Source: JBBQDZ01 sp038237515
GTDB lineage: Bacteria; Actinomycetota; Thermoleophilia; Gaiellales; Gaiellaceae
NCBI GenBank assembly: GCA_038237515.1
Contig: JBBRYP010000001.1
Span: forward strand, 80,615 to 144,614
DNA: 64,000 nucleotides
Direction of reading: 5' to 3'
Below, piece by piece: positions 42,248 through 51,300 of this stretch. Position numbers and translations under genes: made by a program. The notes beneath the pieces were generated by a model that did no database searches, had not been told where the DNA came from, and was given only the letters and a program-made list of their open reading frames with translations. Positions within the stretch are counted from its first letter, which is position 1, and each line of letters begins with the position of its first letter.

Positions 42248-42309
42248 CTACTTGCCCCGGAAAAGTGCGGCTGGAGAGGTCTCAACGTTGCTTCCGGGAC
42301 AAGTAGCTA
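42245..42309. repeat. Long inverted repeat after the phosphoesterase gene
   Basis: TAGCTACTTGCCCCGGAA 42245-42262 mirrors TTCCGGGACAAGTAGCTA 42292-42309 with one mismatch in 18 bp and a 29-nt loop; it begins at the stop codon. The ACTTG/CAAGT core matches the hairpin after ftsY. It could act as a terminator or be a small repeated element. Confidence 0.6.
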
Positions 42310-42336
42310 AAGTTACTCCCCACAAAACGGAAGCGG

Positions 42337-42870
42337 ATCCTCGACCGACGTCTTCCTTTGTCGACGCCCCACTGGTCGTCGACAACGAGCGCGGACAGCG
42401 TCTCTGCGAACAGCAGACCGGGCAACGCTATGGGCCGCTGGAAGGTGTCGGCGAACACAACCAACTTCGGCTCGCCGCGGCTTGCCGGCGTGGCGCTGCG
42501 GCGCGAGCTCGAGGCCCGCGGCTGGCGCTACTCGGACGGTCGCGAGGGCCCGCCGACCAGGGGACGCGTCGTCAGCGAGTGCTACCCGGAACGCCGACCC
42601 GCCGCTCGATCTGCGATCGCACTCGGAGACGCGCAGACTGCCCGAGGAGCCATCACCGCTCGACCAGCGCGCGTACAAGCGGCGCGAGGACCTACTCGAC
42701 GCGGTGATCAGCGCCTGGACAGCGGCGTTCTGGAAGCGGCACGGGCAGGCCCGCTGCCAGGTGCTGGGCATCCCGCCGGGTGGCGCAGCGGTCGACGTGG
42801 GCCTGGCGACAATCATCGCGCCGGCCCGTCCGGAGCAGATGCGCGCCCGTAACAGTAGACGGCGGCAGCT
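42337..42870 (+). pseudogene. Decayed DUF429 (predicted RNase H-like nuclease) gene
   Basis: Three consecutive pieces of a DUF429-type protein lie in three frames. They are VDAPLVVDNERGQR (frame of 42252), then VSANTTNFGSPRLAGVALRR and GRVVSECYPE (frame of 42358), then KRREDLLDAVISAWTAAFWK and ATIIAPARPEQ (frame of 42482). The order and spacing are those of one gene, so at least two frameshifts, near 42430 and 42600, separate them. The N-terminal GxDxA part is missing upstream, where the inverted repeat lies. DUF429 proteins have a predicted RNase H-like nuclease fold with no firmly known role. It looks like a remnant. Confidence 0.72.
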
Positions 42871-42891
42871 TGTGAAGGCTGCCCGCAGGTT

Positions 42892-43974
42892 TTACAGCGT
42901 CGCCCACACGTCGAGCTTCGAGCGGGTGCGGCGGATCACTTCGTCCGTGTACTCCACCGTCCCGGCGTGCCCGCCGAGGTCGGCCGTCCGGATGCCGTCG
43001 GCGACGGTCTCGAGCGCCGCCTCCCGGACCGCGCGCGACGCCCGCTCGCTCTGCTCCCCGAGGTGGGACAGCAGCGCAGCCACGGCGAGGATCATCGCCA
43101 TCGGGTTCGCCACGTCCTTGCCCTGAAGTCCCGGAGCGGTGCCGTGCGCTGCTTCCGCCATCAGCGCCGAGATGTCGAACTCTCCCGACGGAAGCTCCTC
43201 GAAGGCGATCAGCATCGACTCGGATCCCGCGATCGAGCCGAAGAGCGGCAGGACGAGGTCGGAGAGGATGTCCCCGTCGCGGTTGAGCGCCGGGATCACG
43301 AGCGGCTCTCCGCTCGAGGCGATCAGGAGTGCAAAGGTGGCGTCGATCAGCTGCGGCTCGTAACGCACTGCGGGATGGCGCTCCGCGGCAGCGTCCATCT
43401 CCTCCTTGAGCATCCCCTCGTAGGTCGGGCTGACGGTGAACTTGGGCCCGCCGAAGACCTTTGCGCCCGCGGTCTCCGCCTGGCGGAACGCGAACTCGGC
43501 GACTCCGCGGCAGACGCGACGCTCGATCCGCTCGGTCCTGAATGCGACCTCGTCCTGTCCCTCGCCCTCGCGCCACTCCTTCGCGCCGTAGGCATCGCCG
43601 ACCGCCATCCGCACGATCGAGATCGGAGAGTGAGCACCGCCGAGGGGGACGACACCGGGGATGCGGCGGCCCGTCCTGACGATTACCCGGCCCCCGATCT
43701 CCTCGCGGAGGATGCGGTTCGGCGACCCGACGTCACCGCGCCCTTCCGGGGTGATCGTCGCCGCCTTCAGCCCGAGGCCGGCAGTCCGGGTCGCAGCCGC
43801 TGCGTCATGCACGACCTGGTTGTTCGTGCGCCGACGCGATGCGAGCGACAGGTCGTAACGGGGAAGCTCGAATTCGAGGCCGACGACCTTCGGGGCCAGG
43901 AGCCGGAGCGCCTGCTCGAGCAACTCCTGCCCCGTCTCGTCCCCTTCGAGCACGACGATCGTCCGCGGCTCCAC
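42892..43974 (-). CDS. Isocitrate/isopropylmalate dehydrogenase-family enzyme
   Basis: A 360-aa NAD(P)-dependent beta-decarboxylating dehydrogenase. Motifs: TIVVLEGDETGQELLEQALR, TITPEGRGDVGSPNRILREE, VIVRTGRRIPGV (substrate Arg residues), SIVRMAVGDAYGAKEWREGE, the metal-binding NRDGDILSDLVLPLFGSIAG, and MAEAAHGTAPGLQGKDVANP. The last segment resembles the AEAxHGTAPDIAGKNxANP block. An isocitrate dehydrogenase role is most likely from SPN and RTGRRIPG. GTG 43974 is preferred to GTG 43980 because a TAGGAT box (43982-43987, minus) ends 7 nt before it. It is divergent from the topoisomerase gene. Confidence 0.85.
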   Translation of the reverse strand: MEPRTIVVLEGDETGQELLEQALRLLAPKVVGLEFELPRYDLSLASRRRTNNQVVHDAAAATRTAGLGLKAATITPEGRGDVGSPNRILREEIGGRVIVRTGRRIPGVVPLGGAHSPISIVRMAVGDAYGAKEWREGEGQDEVAFRTERIERRVCRGVAEFAFRQAETAGAKVFGGPKFTVSPTYEGMLKEEMDAAAERHPAVRYEPQLIDATFALLIASSGEPLVIPALNRDGDILSDLVLPLFGSIAGSESMLIAFEELPSGEFDISALMAEAAHGTAPGLQGKDVANPMAMILAVAALLSHLGEQSERASRAVREAALETVADGIRTADLGGHAGTVEYTDEVIRRTRSKLDVWATL

Positions 43975-43981
43975 GGGCACG

Positions 43982-43987
43982 ATCCTA
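43982..43987 (-). promoter_or_regulatory. -10 box of the IDH-like gene
   Basis: TAGGAT on the minus strand, 7 nt before GTG 43974 and only 1 nt before GTG 43980. Confidence 0.45.
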
Positions 43988-44028
43988 CTTTGCGATTAGC
44001 GCAAGCTCGGGCGCGGTATCTCCTCCTC

Positions 44029-45045
44029 GTGACGCGGAGAGGAGGCTGGCGGAGGATGGGGTCGAGACGGCCGTTCCGGTATCTCGACGGCCGTGGCAAC
44101 AGGATCGTCGATCCCGACAAGCTTGCGCGGATCGAGTCGCTCGTGATCCCTCCGGCGTGGCAGGACGTGTGGATCGCGGCGAATCCGAACGCAAAGCTCC
44201 AGGCGACCGGCATCGACGCGGCGGGCAGGCGGCAGTACCTCTACAGCCCGCGGTTCCGCGCCGCTCAGGAGGCGGCGAAGTTCGACAAGCTCATCCGATT
44301 CGCGGAGAAGCTGCCGGATCTGCGCGCAGGCATGGCGCGCGACATGGCGCTCGGGCCATTCGAGCGCGAGTGGGCAAGTGCGATTGCCGTTCGGCTCATC
44401 AATCTCGGCTGGTTTCGGATCGGTTCGGAGCGATACGCAAGAACGTCGAGGACATTCGGCATCACGACGATCACCCGGCGGCACGTCTCGATCCGAGGAA
44501 GCCGCGTTCAGTTCCGCTACCGCGGGAAGCACAAGGTGCTGGTGCGAACCATGATCGTCGACCAGGAGCTCGCGGGAGCCGTGTCCCGGCTCCTGTCGCT
44601 TCGGGGCGGCCATCGCGTGTTCCGCTACGAGCTCGACGGCGAGGTGCACAACCCGACGGCGGCGAAGCTCAACAGCTACATCCGGCACAACATGGGCGAG
44701 GAATTCACCGCCAAGGACTTCCGCACGTGGGGAGGGACACTCATCGCCGCGGTCGCCTTCGCAGAGGCGGGGCCTGCAGAGTCGGCGACGGACGCCAAGC
44801 GAAAAGTCGCTACGGTCATGCGCACGGTTGCACATCGACTCGGCAACACGCCTGCTGTCGCGCGCGCTTCCTACGTGAGTCCGGCCGTCGTCGAGCAGTA
44901 TCTCGACGGGCGGACGATCGAGGATTTTCGCCCCCGCCGTCTCCGCGTCGTCGGTGCGCGCGACGTCGGGTTGGATCCCGAGGAGCTCGCGCTGCTGAGT
45001 CTGTTGCGATCGTGGCGTATTCGTCGCTCGCTCAAGGCGGCGTAG
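44029..45045 (+). CDS. DNA topoisomerase IB (poxvirus-like)
   Basis: Relaxes supercoils through a 3'-phosphotyrosine intermediate. The 338-aa protein has GSRRPFRYLDGRGNRIVD, IPPAWQDVWIAANPNAKLQA, GRRQYLYSPRFRAAQEAAKF (N-terminal DNA-binding domain), then the catalytic domain. The latter has VRLINLGWFRIGSERYA (catalytic Arg), FRYRGKHKVLV (Lys), YIRHNMGEEFTAKDFRTWGG (Arg/His) and ASYVSPAVVEQYLDGRT with the nucleophilic Tyr. GTG 44029 is chosen as the start; ATG 44056 is an alternative that would remove 9 residues. Confidence 0.9.
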   Translation: MTRRGGWRRMGSRRPFRYLDGRGNRIVDPDKLARIESLVIPPAWQDVWIAANPNAKLQATGIDAAGRRQYLYSPRFRAAQEAAKFDKLIRFAEKLPDLRAGMARDMALGPFEREWASAIAVRLINLGWFRIGSERYARTSRTFGITTITRRHVSIRGSRVQFRYRGKHKVLVRTMIVDQELAGAVSRLLSLRGGHRVFRYELDGEVHNPTAAKLNSYIRHNMGEEFTAKDFRTWGGTLIAAVAFAEAGPAESATDAKRKVATVMRTVAHRLGNTPAVARASYVSPAVVEQYLDGRTIEDFRPRRLRVVGARDVGLDPEELALLSLLRSWRIRRSLKAA

Positions 45046-45103
45046 ATTGCGGGCCCAACTTTCGATAAGCTCGCGATCGAGCCCCGTCGAAGGAGGAAGT
45101 GAT

Positions 45104-45304
45104 TTGGCCAGGAAAACCGTGCTCGTCTGTGACAGCTGCGAGAAGGAGGTCGGTGATGGACGTGGCGCGACGCTGCGGCTGACGTATTCCGATGCGCGTC
45201 GCGGCGCGAAGAGCGCAGATCTCTGCGACGACTGCGCGTCGAAAACGCCAGGACACCCTGCCGCGCGCCGCGGTAGGCGCCCGAAGTCGGTTCAGGCCGG
45301 CTGA
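45104..45304 (+). CDS. Small zinc-ribbon protein of unknown role
   Basis: A 66-aa protein starting at TTG 45104, behind one of the strongest ribosome-binding sites in the window (AAGGAGGAAG). It has CDSC near the N-terminus (KTVLVCDSCEKEVG) and CDDC near residue 45 (KSADLCDDCASKTPG), making a two-knuckle zinc ribbon, then a basic tail HPAARRGRRPKSVQ. The basic tail suggests nucleic-acid contact. I do not recognise a named family. It lies between the topoisomerase and AddB-like genes. Confidence 0.7.
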   Translation: MARKTVLVCDSCEKEVGDGRGATLRLTYSDARRGAKSADLCDDCASKTPGHPAARRGRRPKSVQAG

Positions 45305-45395
45305 TTCGAAAGCGCGGGTTCTCCGCCGCGCGAGCTTTTCCCGCTCGTTCCGGACTGCGGCATACGGCGGTGCCAGAATCGTCACCGGCCCGCTC

Positions 45396-45401
45396 TACCA
45401 T
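45396..45401 (+). promoter_or_regulatory. -10 box of the addB-like gene
   Basis: TACCAT ends 6 nt before GTG 45408 with no Shine-Dalgarno sequence, and so selects that start. Confidence 0.5.
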
Positions 45402-45407
45402 GGGTCG

Positions 45408-48335
45408 GTGGGCCTGACGCTGATCGCTGGTCCGGCCAACGCCGGAAAGGTCGCTCTGCTGCTCGAGCGCTACTTCGCAGCCCTGCCGGAGGATCCGACG
45501 TTGATCGTTCCCAACCGCGCCGACGTCGAGCGGGTCGAACGCGATCTGCTACAGCGCGGCGGCTGTCTTCTCGGCGGATCGATCGGGACCTTCGACGACG
45601 TCTTCGAGCGGCTCGCGCGCGAGAACGGAGCCCACAGGCCTCTGGCCTCCGACGCCCAGCGAACGCTCGTCCTGCGTCGAACGGTCGCGCGCGCCCGCCT
45701 CGGCTCCTACGGCCCTTCCGCGCGTTTCGGCGGGTTTGCCGACGCGCTCGGAACCGCGCTCGCGGAGCTCGGATCCGGGCTCGTCGAGCCAGCCGGGCTC
45801 GGAGGCGAGCTCGACGAGCTCTATCGCGTCTACCGCGAAGAGCTCGACCGGGTCGGACTCTGGGATCGGGACCTCGAGCGTAGCTACGCCGCCTCGCGGG
45901 TCTCCGGCGAGCTGTCCGCGTGGGGTGAGAGCCCCGTCTTCGCCTACGGCTTCGAGGATTTGACGGGTGCGCAATGGGCGCTCCTCGAGTCGCTGGCCGC
46001 GCGCGTGCCCGTCACCGTCTCCCTCCCCTACGAGCCGGGGCGTCCCGCGTTCGATTCGCTCTCGCGGACGGCGGCCGACCTGGCCTCGCTCGCCGACGGA
46101 GCCGTGGTCGAGCTCCCGCCTGCGTCCGGGCAATCTGCGGCGCCGGCGCTGGCCCATCTCGAGCGCGCGCTGTTCGCGGACGCGGCTCCCCCGCCGCCCG
46201 CGCTCGGCGGCGCAATTCGGTTCCTGGAGGCGGCGGGGGCACGCGGGGTGCTCGAGCTCGTCGCGTTGGAGATCGCGCACGCGCTTCGCGGAGGCGCCTC
46301 GCCCGAGGAGATCGCGATCGTCTGCCCGTCGCTCGAACGTTGGCGCGCACCGCTCGAGACGGCGCTCGTCTCCGCGGAGATCCCCTTCGCCTTCGACGGA
46401 CGCCTCCGCCTCGGGCTCGCTCCGTTCGGGCACGCGCTGCTCTCGCTCCTCCGGTTCGCCTGGCTTCGCGGCGGGCGGCGCGAGCTCTACGCCTTCCTCC
46501 GCTCGCCCTACTCCGGCCTCACGCGCGCCCATGCCGACTACCTCGAAGGGCGACTCCGGGGACGGGGGGTCGAGGTTCCGCAGCGTGTGGAGAGCGAGAC
46601 GCTGCGCCTGAGGGGGCAGCCCCTCGTCTTCCTCGACCGGCTCCGTGCCGCACCGACGGCGACGTCGGGCGTCGCCGAGCTCGCACGCTCCATGCTGCGC
46701 GCAGCCTACGGCCTCGAGTCGCCGCCCGTGAGCGAGGGGTCGAGGCTCGACCTGCGCGCCTACGCGGCGGTGACGCGGCTCGTTTCCGAACTCGAGAGAT
46801 GGGAGGAGCTCGACCGTCCGCTCGGCGAGGAGGAGATCGTGGCGGCGCTCGAGCGAGCCTTCGTGCAGCCGTTCGCACCCGGAGAGCCTGGACGCGTCGC
46901 CGTGACCGACCTCCTGCGCGCCCGCACGCGCCGCTTCGAGACCGTCTTCATCCTCGGGCTCGAGGAGGGGCAGCTTCCCCGTCGGGGCGACCACTCGCCG
47001 TTCCTCGACGACGACACTCGGCAGGAGCTCGACAACCCGCGAGCTCGGCTGGCAAGGCCGGAGCAGGTCTCCCGCGAGCGGTACCTGTTCTACACGGCGT
47101 GCACGCGCGCGACGCGGCGCCTGTACCTCGTCCGCGAAGCTGCGAACGACGAGGGCAGCCCGCGTGAGCCGAGCCCGTTCTGGAACGAGGTGCGGGGGCT
47201 TTTCGACGTGGCCGAAGTGGCGCGGTCGACGCGCCGGCGCCCGCTGTCGGCGCTCACGTGGCCGATCCAGGAGGCGCCGAGCGAGCGGGAGCGCCTCCGT
47301 GCACTCGCCTCGCTCACGCGATCCGAGCCGGACGCGGCGGCCTCGGTCGCCCGCGCCAACGGGTGGGAGCGGCGCCTCCACCGCGCCCGCGGCGCGTTCG
47401 AGCGGCCCACGCGCCTGACCCACCCGCTCGTGCTAGAGGAGCTCCGCTCGAAGTCGACCTTCGGCGTCACCGAGCTCGAGTCGTTCGCCGACTGCTCCTC
47501 GATCTGGTTCCTCGAGCGGATCATCGACCCGAAGACGATCGATCCGCAGGTGGACGCGAGACTGCGCGGCTCGATCGCACACACGGCACTCCACCGCTTC
47601 TACGCCGGGCTCCCGAAGCGCCTCGGAACCGATCGGGTCGAATCCGACCGGCTCGACGACGCGCTCGCCCACCTGTGCGAGTGCCTCGAGGACGCGATGG
47701 GCGGGATCCGGCTCGAGATCCCCGACCTGGATCGCCTGGAGCTCGGACAGAGCCTTCGCCGCGACCTGGAGCAGTTCGTGCGGGACGAGGCGGAGCGATC
47801 CTCGCCGCTCCACCCGCGCCGCTTCGAGGTCTCGTTCGGTTCCGAGCGCTCGGCGCCGGAGCTCCAGCGTGGCCTCGACCTCGGCGACTTCGCGCTCGCG
47901 GGCAAGATCGACCGGATCGATGTGGATCCGCACAGCGCACGGGGAATCGTCCAGGATTACAAGTCGGGCAAGACGGCCCACTCCGCCGCCAAGATCGACG
48001 AGGAGCTGCGCCTCCAGATCCCGCTCTACATGCTCGTCCTGCGCGACCTGGTCGGCATCGAGCCGCTCGGAGGCGTCTACCGCGCGCTTGCCGGCGAGCG
48101 CCACGCCAGGGGACTCCTGCGGGCCGAGGCGCGGGACGACGGCGTCCCCGGCTTCGTCGCCTCGGACTACCTCGGTGAGGATGAGTTTTGGGCGCAGATC
48201 GAGCTGGCGCAGGATCGCGCGCGCACGCTCGTCGGCAGGATCCGGGAGGGGGATGTTCGCCACGATCCACGCGGCGGGCCGCCGTGCCCGCCCTGGTGCG
48301 ACCTCTACTCCATGTGCCGCATCCGCCGCCAATGA
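45408..48335 (+). CDS. AddB/AdnA-like nuclease subunit (PD-(D/E)XK with Fe-S Cys)
   Basis: A 975-aa subunit of a RecBCD-type double-strand-break resection complex. The N-terminus GLTLIAGPANAGKVALLLER is a degenerate Walker A (GPANAGK, no Thr), suggesting a weak or inactive motor. Helicase-like segments include TVFILGLEEGQLPRRGDHSP and RYLFYTACTRATRRLYLV. The C-terminal nuclease starts near 690: FADCSSIWFLERI (first Cys), GSIAHTALHRFYAG, AGKIDRIDVD, IVQDYKSGK and LQIPLYML (catalytic D..DxK and QxxxY). It ends in CPPWCDLYSMC, which with the first Cys forms the AddB-type 4Fe-4S site. It is coupled to the helicase gene that follows. Confidence 0.85.
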   Translation: MGLTLIAGPANAGKVALLLERYFAALPEDPTLIVPNRADVERVERDLLQRGGCLLGGSIGTFDDVFERLARENGAHRPLASDAQRTLVLRRTVARARLGSYGPSARFGGFADALGTALAELGSGLVEPAGLGGELDELYRVYREELDRVGLWDRDLERSYAASRVSGELSAWGESPVFAYGFEDLTGAQWALLESLAARVPVTVSLPYEPGRPAFDSLSRTAADLASLADGAVVELPPASGQSAAPALAHLERALFADAAPPPPALGGAIRFLEAAGARGVLELVALEIAHALRGGASPEEIAIVCPSLERWRAPLETALVSAEIPFAFDGRLRLGLAPFGHALLSLLRFAWLRGGRRELYAFLRSPYSGLTRAHADYLEGRLRGRGVEVPQRVESETLRLRGQPLVFLDRLRAAPTATSGVAELARSMLRAAYGLESPPVSEGSRLDLRAYAAVTRLVSELERWEELDRPLGEEEIVAALERAFVQPFAPGEPGRVAVTDLLRARTRRFETVFILGLEEGQLPRRGDHSPFLDDDTRQELDNPRARLARPEQVSRERYLFYTACTRATRRLYLVREAANDEGSPREPSPFWNEVRGLFDVAEVARSTRRRPLSALTWPIQEAPSERERLRALASLTRSEPDAAASVARANGWERRLHRARGAFERPTRLTHPLVLEELRSKSTFGVTELESFADCSSIWFLERIIDPKTIDPQVDARLRGSIAHTALHRFYAGLPKRLGTDRVESDRLDDALAHLCECLEDAMGGIRLEIPDLDRLELGQSLRRDLEQFVRDEAERSSPLHPRRFEVSFGSERSAPELQRGLDLGDFALAGKIDRIDVDPHSARGIVQDYKSGKTAHSAAKIDEELRLQIPLYMLVLRDLVGIEPLGGVYRALAGERHARGLLRAEARDDGVPGFVASDYLGEDEFWAQIELAQDRARTLVGRIREGDVRHDPRGGPPCPPWCDLYSMCRIRRQ

Positions 48336-48352
48336 CGCTCACGCTCCTGTGA
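48332..48352 (+). other. Six-codon relay ORF between the addB- and addA-like genes
   Basis: ATG 48332 overlaps the addB-like stop (ATGA) and reads MTLTLL to TGA 48350-48352, which overlaps GTG 48349 of the next gene (GTGA). Ribosomes finishing addB could pass through it to addA. It may be chance, but both joints are the overlap type used throughout the window. Confidence 0.4.
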
Positions 48353-51300
48353 GCAGCGTCTCTCCGAACCCCGAGCAGGCGGCGGCGATCGCGGCACGCG
48401 GGCACGTCTTCGTCTCAGCCGGCGCAGGGACCGGCAAGACGATGGTGCTCGTCGAGCGCTTCGTGCGTGCGGTCTGCGACGAAGGCCTCGACGTCGAGTC
48501 GATCCTGGTCATCACCTACACGGAGCGGGCTGCTGCCGAGCTGCGGGCTCGGGTCCGGACCACGCTCGGGGAGGCTGGCCGCCACGACCTCGCGCGGCGG
48601 CTCGACGGCGCCTGGATCTCGACGATCCACGGCTTCTGCCTCCGGCTGCTGAAGGCGCACCCCTTCGCCGCGAAGCTCGACCCGCGCTTCCGCGTCGTCG
48701 ACGACAGCCAGGCGCGGGTCCTGCGCAGCGAGGCCTTCCGCACGGCGCTCGAGTCCTTCTGCGCCGGGGAGCGTCCCGACCGGCTCCGGCTCCTCGCCAC
48801 CTACGGCGCCCGCGGCCTGCGCCACATGCTGACCGGCGTCCACGAGACCCTGCGCTCGGCGGGCCGGCCGCTCGAGCTCGTGCTGGCCGAACCTTCCCCC
48901 CTGCCGGAGCTGCTGGCAGAGCTCGGCGAGGCGGCGCGGTGCGTCGTCGACGATGGGGAGGCGAGCGAGCTGGGGCGCGAGCGAGCTGCGCGCCTGCTCG
49001 ACCTCCTGCGGCCGGCGCCGCCGGCGGAGTTCCTCCTCGACCTCCGCGAGTTCCACGGCCGCGGCGAGCGGCTCGCGAGCTACGAGGAGGCGCGCAAGGC
49101 GGTGCAGCAGGCCGCGCTCGACGAGGTGGCGGCGCGCGACCGCGACCTGCTCCACGAGCTGCTGCAGGAGTTCGCAGGCTGCTACCGGGAGGTCAAGGAG
49201 CGCGAGTCCGCGCTCGACTTCGAGGACCTCCAGCTGACCGCGCGTGACCTGCTCCGTGACGACCCCGAGCTCCGGGCCCGCGAGCAGTGGCGCTTCCGGG
49301 CGATCATGGTCGACGAGTTCCAGGACACGAATCGCCTCCAGTGCGAGCTGATCGACCTCCTCGGTGGCGAGGACGTGTTCTTCGTCGGGGACGAGTTCCA
49401 GTCCATCTACGGCTTCCGCCATGCGGAGGTCGCCGTGTTCCGGGAGCGCCGGGAGCGGGCGCAGGAGGTGCTGCCGCTGACGCTTAATTATCGCTCTCGG
49501 CCGGAGGTGCTAGCGGCCATCAACCACCTCTTTGAGGGCGAGTTCGGGGAGGAGTTCCAGCCGCTGGCCGCTTCCGGTGAGTTTCCCGACCCGGTCTTCG
49601 GCGTGCCCGTGGAGCTGCTCGTCACCGACAAGTCGACCTATCGCGACTCCGGGACGCACTGGCGGCGGGCCGAGGCTCGACACGTCGCGCGGCGCGTCCG
49701 CGAGCTCGTCGACGCCGGTGCCGCGGAGCCCGGGGAGATCGTCCTCCTCTTCGCGGCCGGAACCGACGCCGAGTGGTACGAGGAGGAGCTGAGGGCGCTC
49801 GGTCTGCCGACGTATCGCACGACGGGACGCGGCTACTTCGGCCAGCAGCAGGTCGTCGACCTGCTCGCCTACCTCCGTCTCCTGCACAACCGCTACGACG
49901 ACGAGGCACTCGTGACCGTGCTCGCGTCGCCGTTCGTAGGACTTTCGAACGACGCGCTCGTCCTCCTGCGGCGGGGCGCGGAGAAGCGGCCGCTCTTCGT
50001 CGGCCTCGAGCGATCCCTGCCGCCGGCGCTCCCGGAGCGGGACGAGCGCCTGCTACGGGCGTTCAAGCAGCGCTTCGAGCGTCTCGCGACGGCCGCGGCG
50101 GCTCTGTCCCTGGAGCGGCTGTGCGAGCGGATCGTCGCCGAGCACGACTACGACCTCGCCGTGCTCGCGCAGTGGGACGGCGCGCGTCGGTACGCGAACC
50201 TGCGCAAGCTCGGCCGCCTCGCGCGCTCCTATGAGGAGCTGCGGGGGCCCGACGTCGAGGGTTTCGTCCGATTCGTGGCCGAGCAGGACGCGGCCGGCGC
50301 GCGGGAGCTCGAGGCGGTCGCCGAGGAGGAGGACGCGGACGTCGTCCGGTTGCTGACGATCCATGCCGCCAAGGGCCTCGAGTTCAAGGTGGTGGTCGTC
50401 GCCGACGCGGGCCGCGTGCGCGCGGCACCCTCCGGTGACGAGATCCTCGCGCTGCCCGACGGACGCTTCGGGTTCAAGGTCGCCGACCCGGTGACGGGGC
50501 GGCGCCTGTCCGCCTCCGTGTACGACGAGGTGCGCCGGGCGGGCGTCGAGGCGGCCGAGGCCGAGCGCCGCCGCCTCTACTACGTCGCGATGACGCGGGC
50601 AATCGACCGCCTGATCGTCTCGGGCTCGATCGATCCGGCGCGAGCGGCCGACTCCTCGACGCCGATCGGCTGGGTTCTCGGGCGCCTCCAGGTCGACCTT
50701 GGGGACGCGGCCCAGACGGTGGAGCTCGAGCGGGGGGGTGCGCGCCTGATCCTGCGCCTCGACCGCGGTCGCGAGCGCGAGCCGGCGCCGGCGGAGCTCG
50801 AGGCGCCCCTCGAAGAGGGCCAGCTGGCGCTGTTCGTCGAGGGCGAGGCAGCCCCCCTGCCGCCCGTCGTGCCGGCGCTCGCGGAGCTGGCGCCACTCCC
50901 GCAAATCCCTGCGCAGCGCGTGCGGCGCCTGTCGTACAGCGCGCTGGCCCTCTTCGAGCGCTGCTCGTACCGGTTCTACGCCGAGCGCCTCGCGGGCTTG
51001 CGGCCGGTCACCCGAACGCGCGGCGGTCCCGGCCACGACGGACTGGCCGCCACCGAGATCGGGGACGCGGCACACCGGTTGCTCGAGCTCGTCGATCTCG
51101 GCGACCCCTCGCCACCGCCCCTCGACCTCGTCGCGACGTGGTATCCGACGGTGACCGCTGACGAGCTCGCCCGCGTCCGGTCGCTCGTGCAGGCGTACTG
51201 CGATTCGGCGCTGGCGCGGCGGGTGGCCGCGCTTCCGGGGGCCGCGGCTGAGCGGCCCTTCGCGTTCGAGCACGAGGGCGTGCTGCTCCACGGGCGCCTC

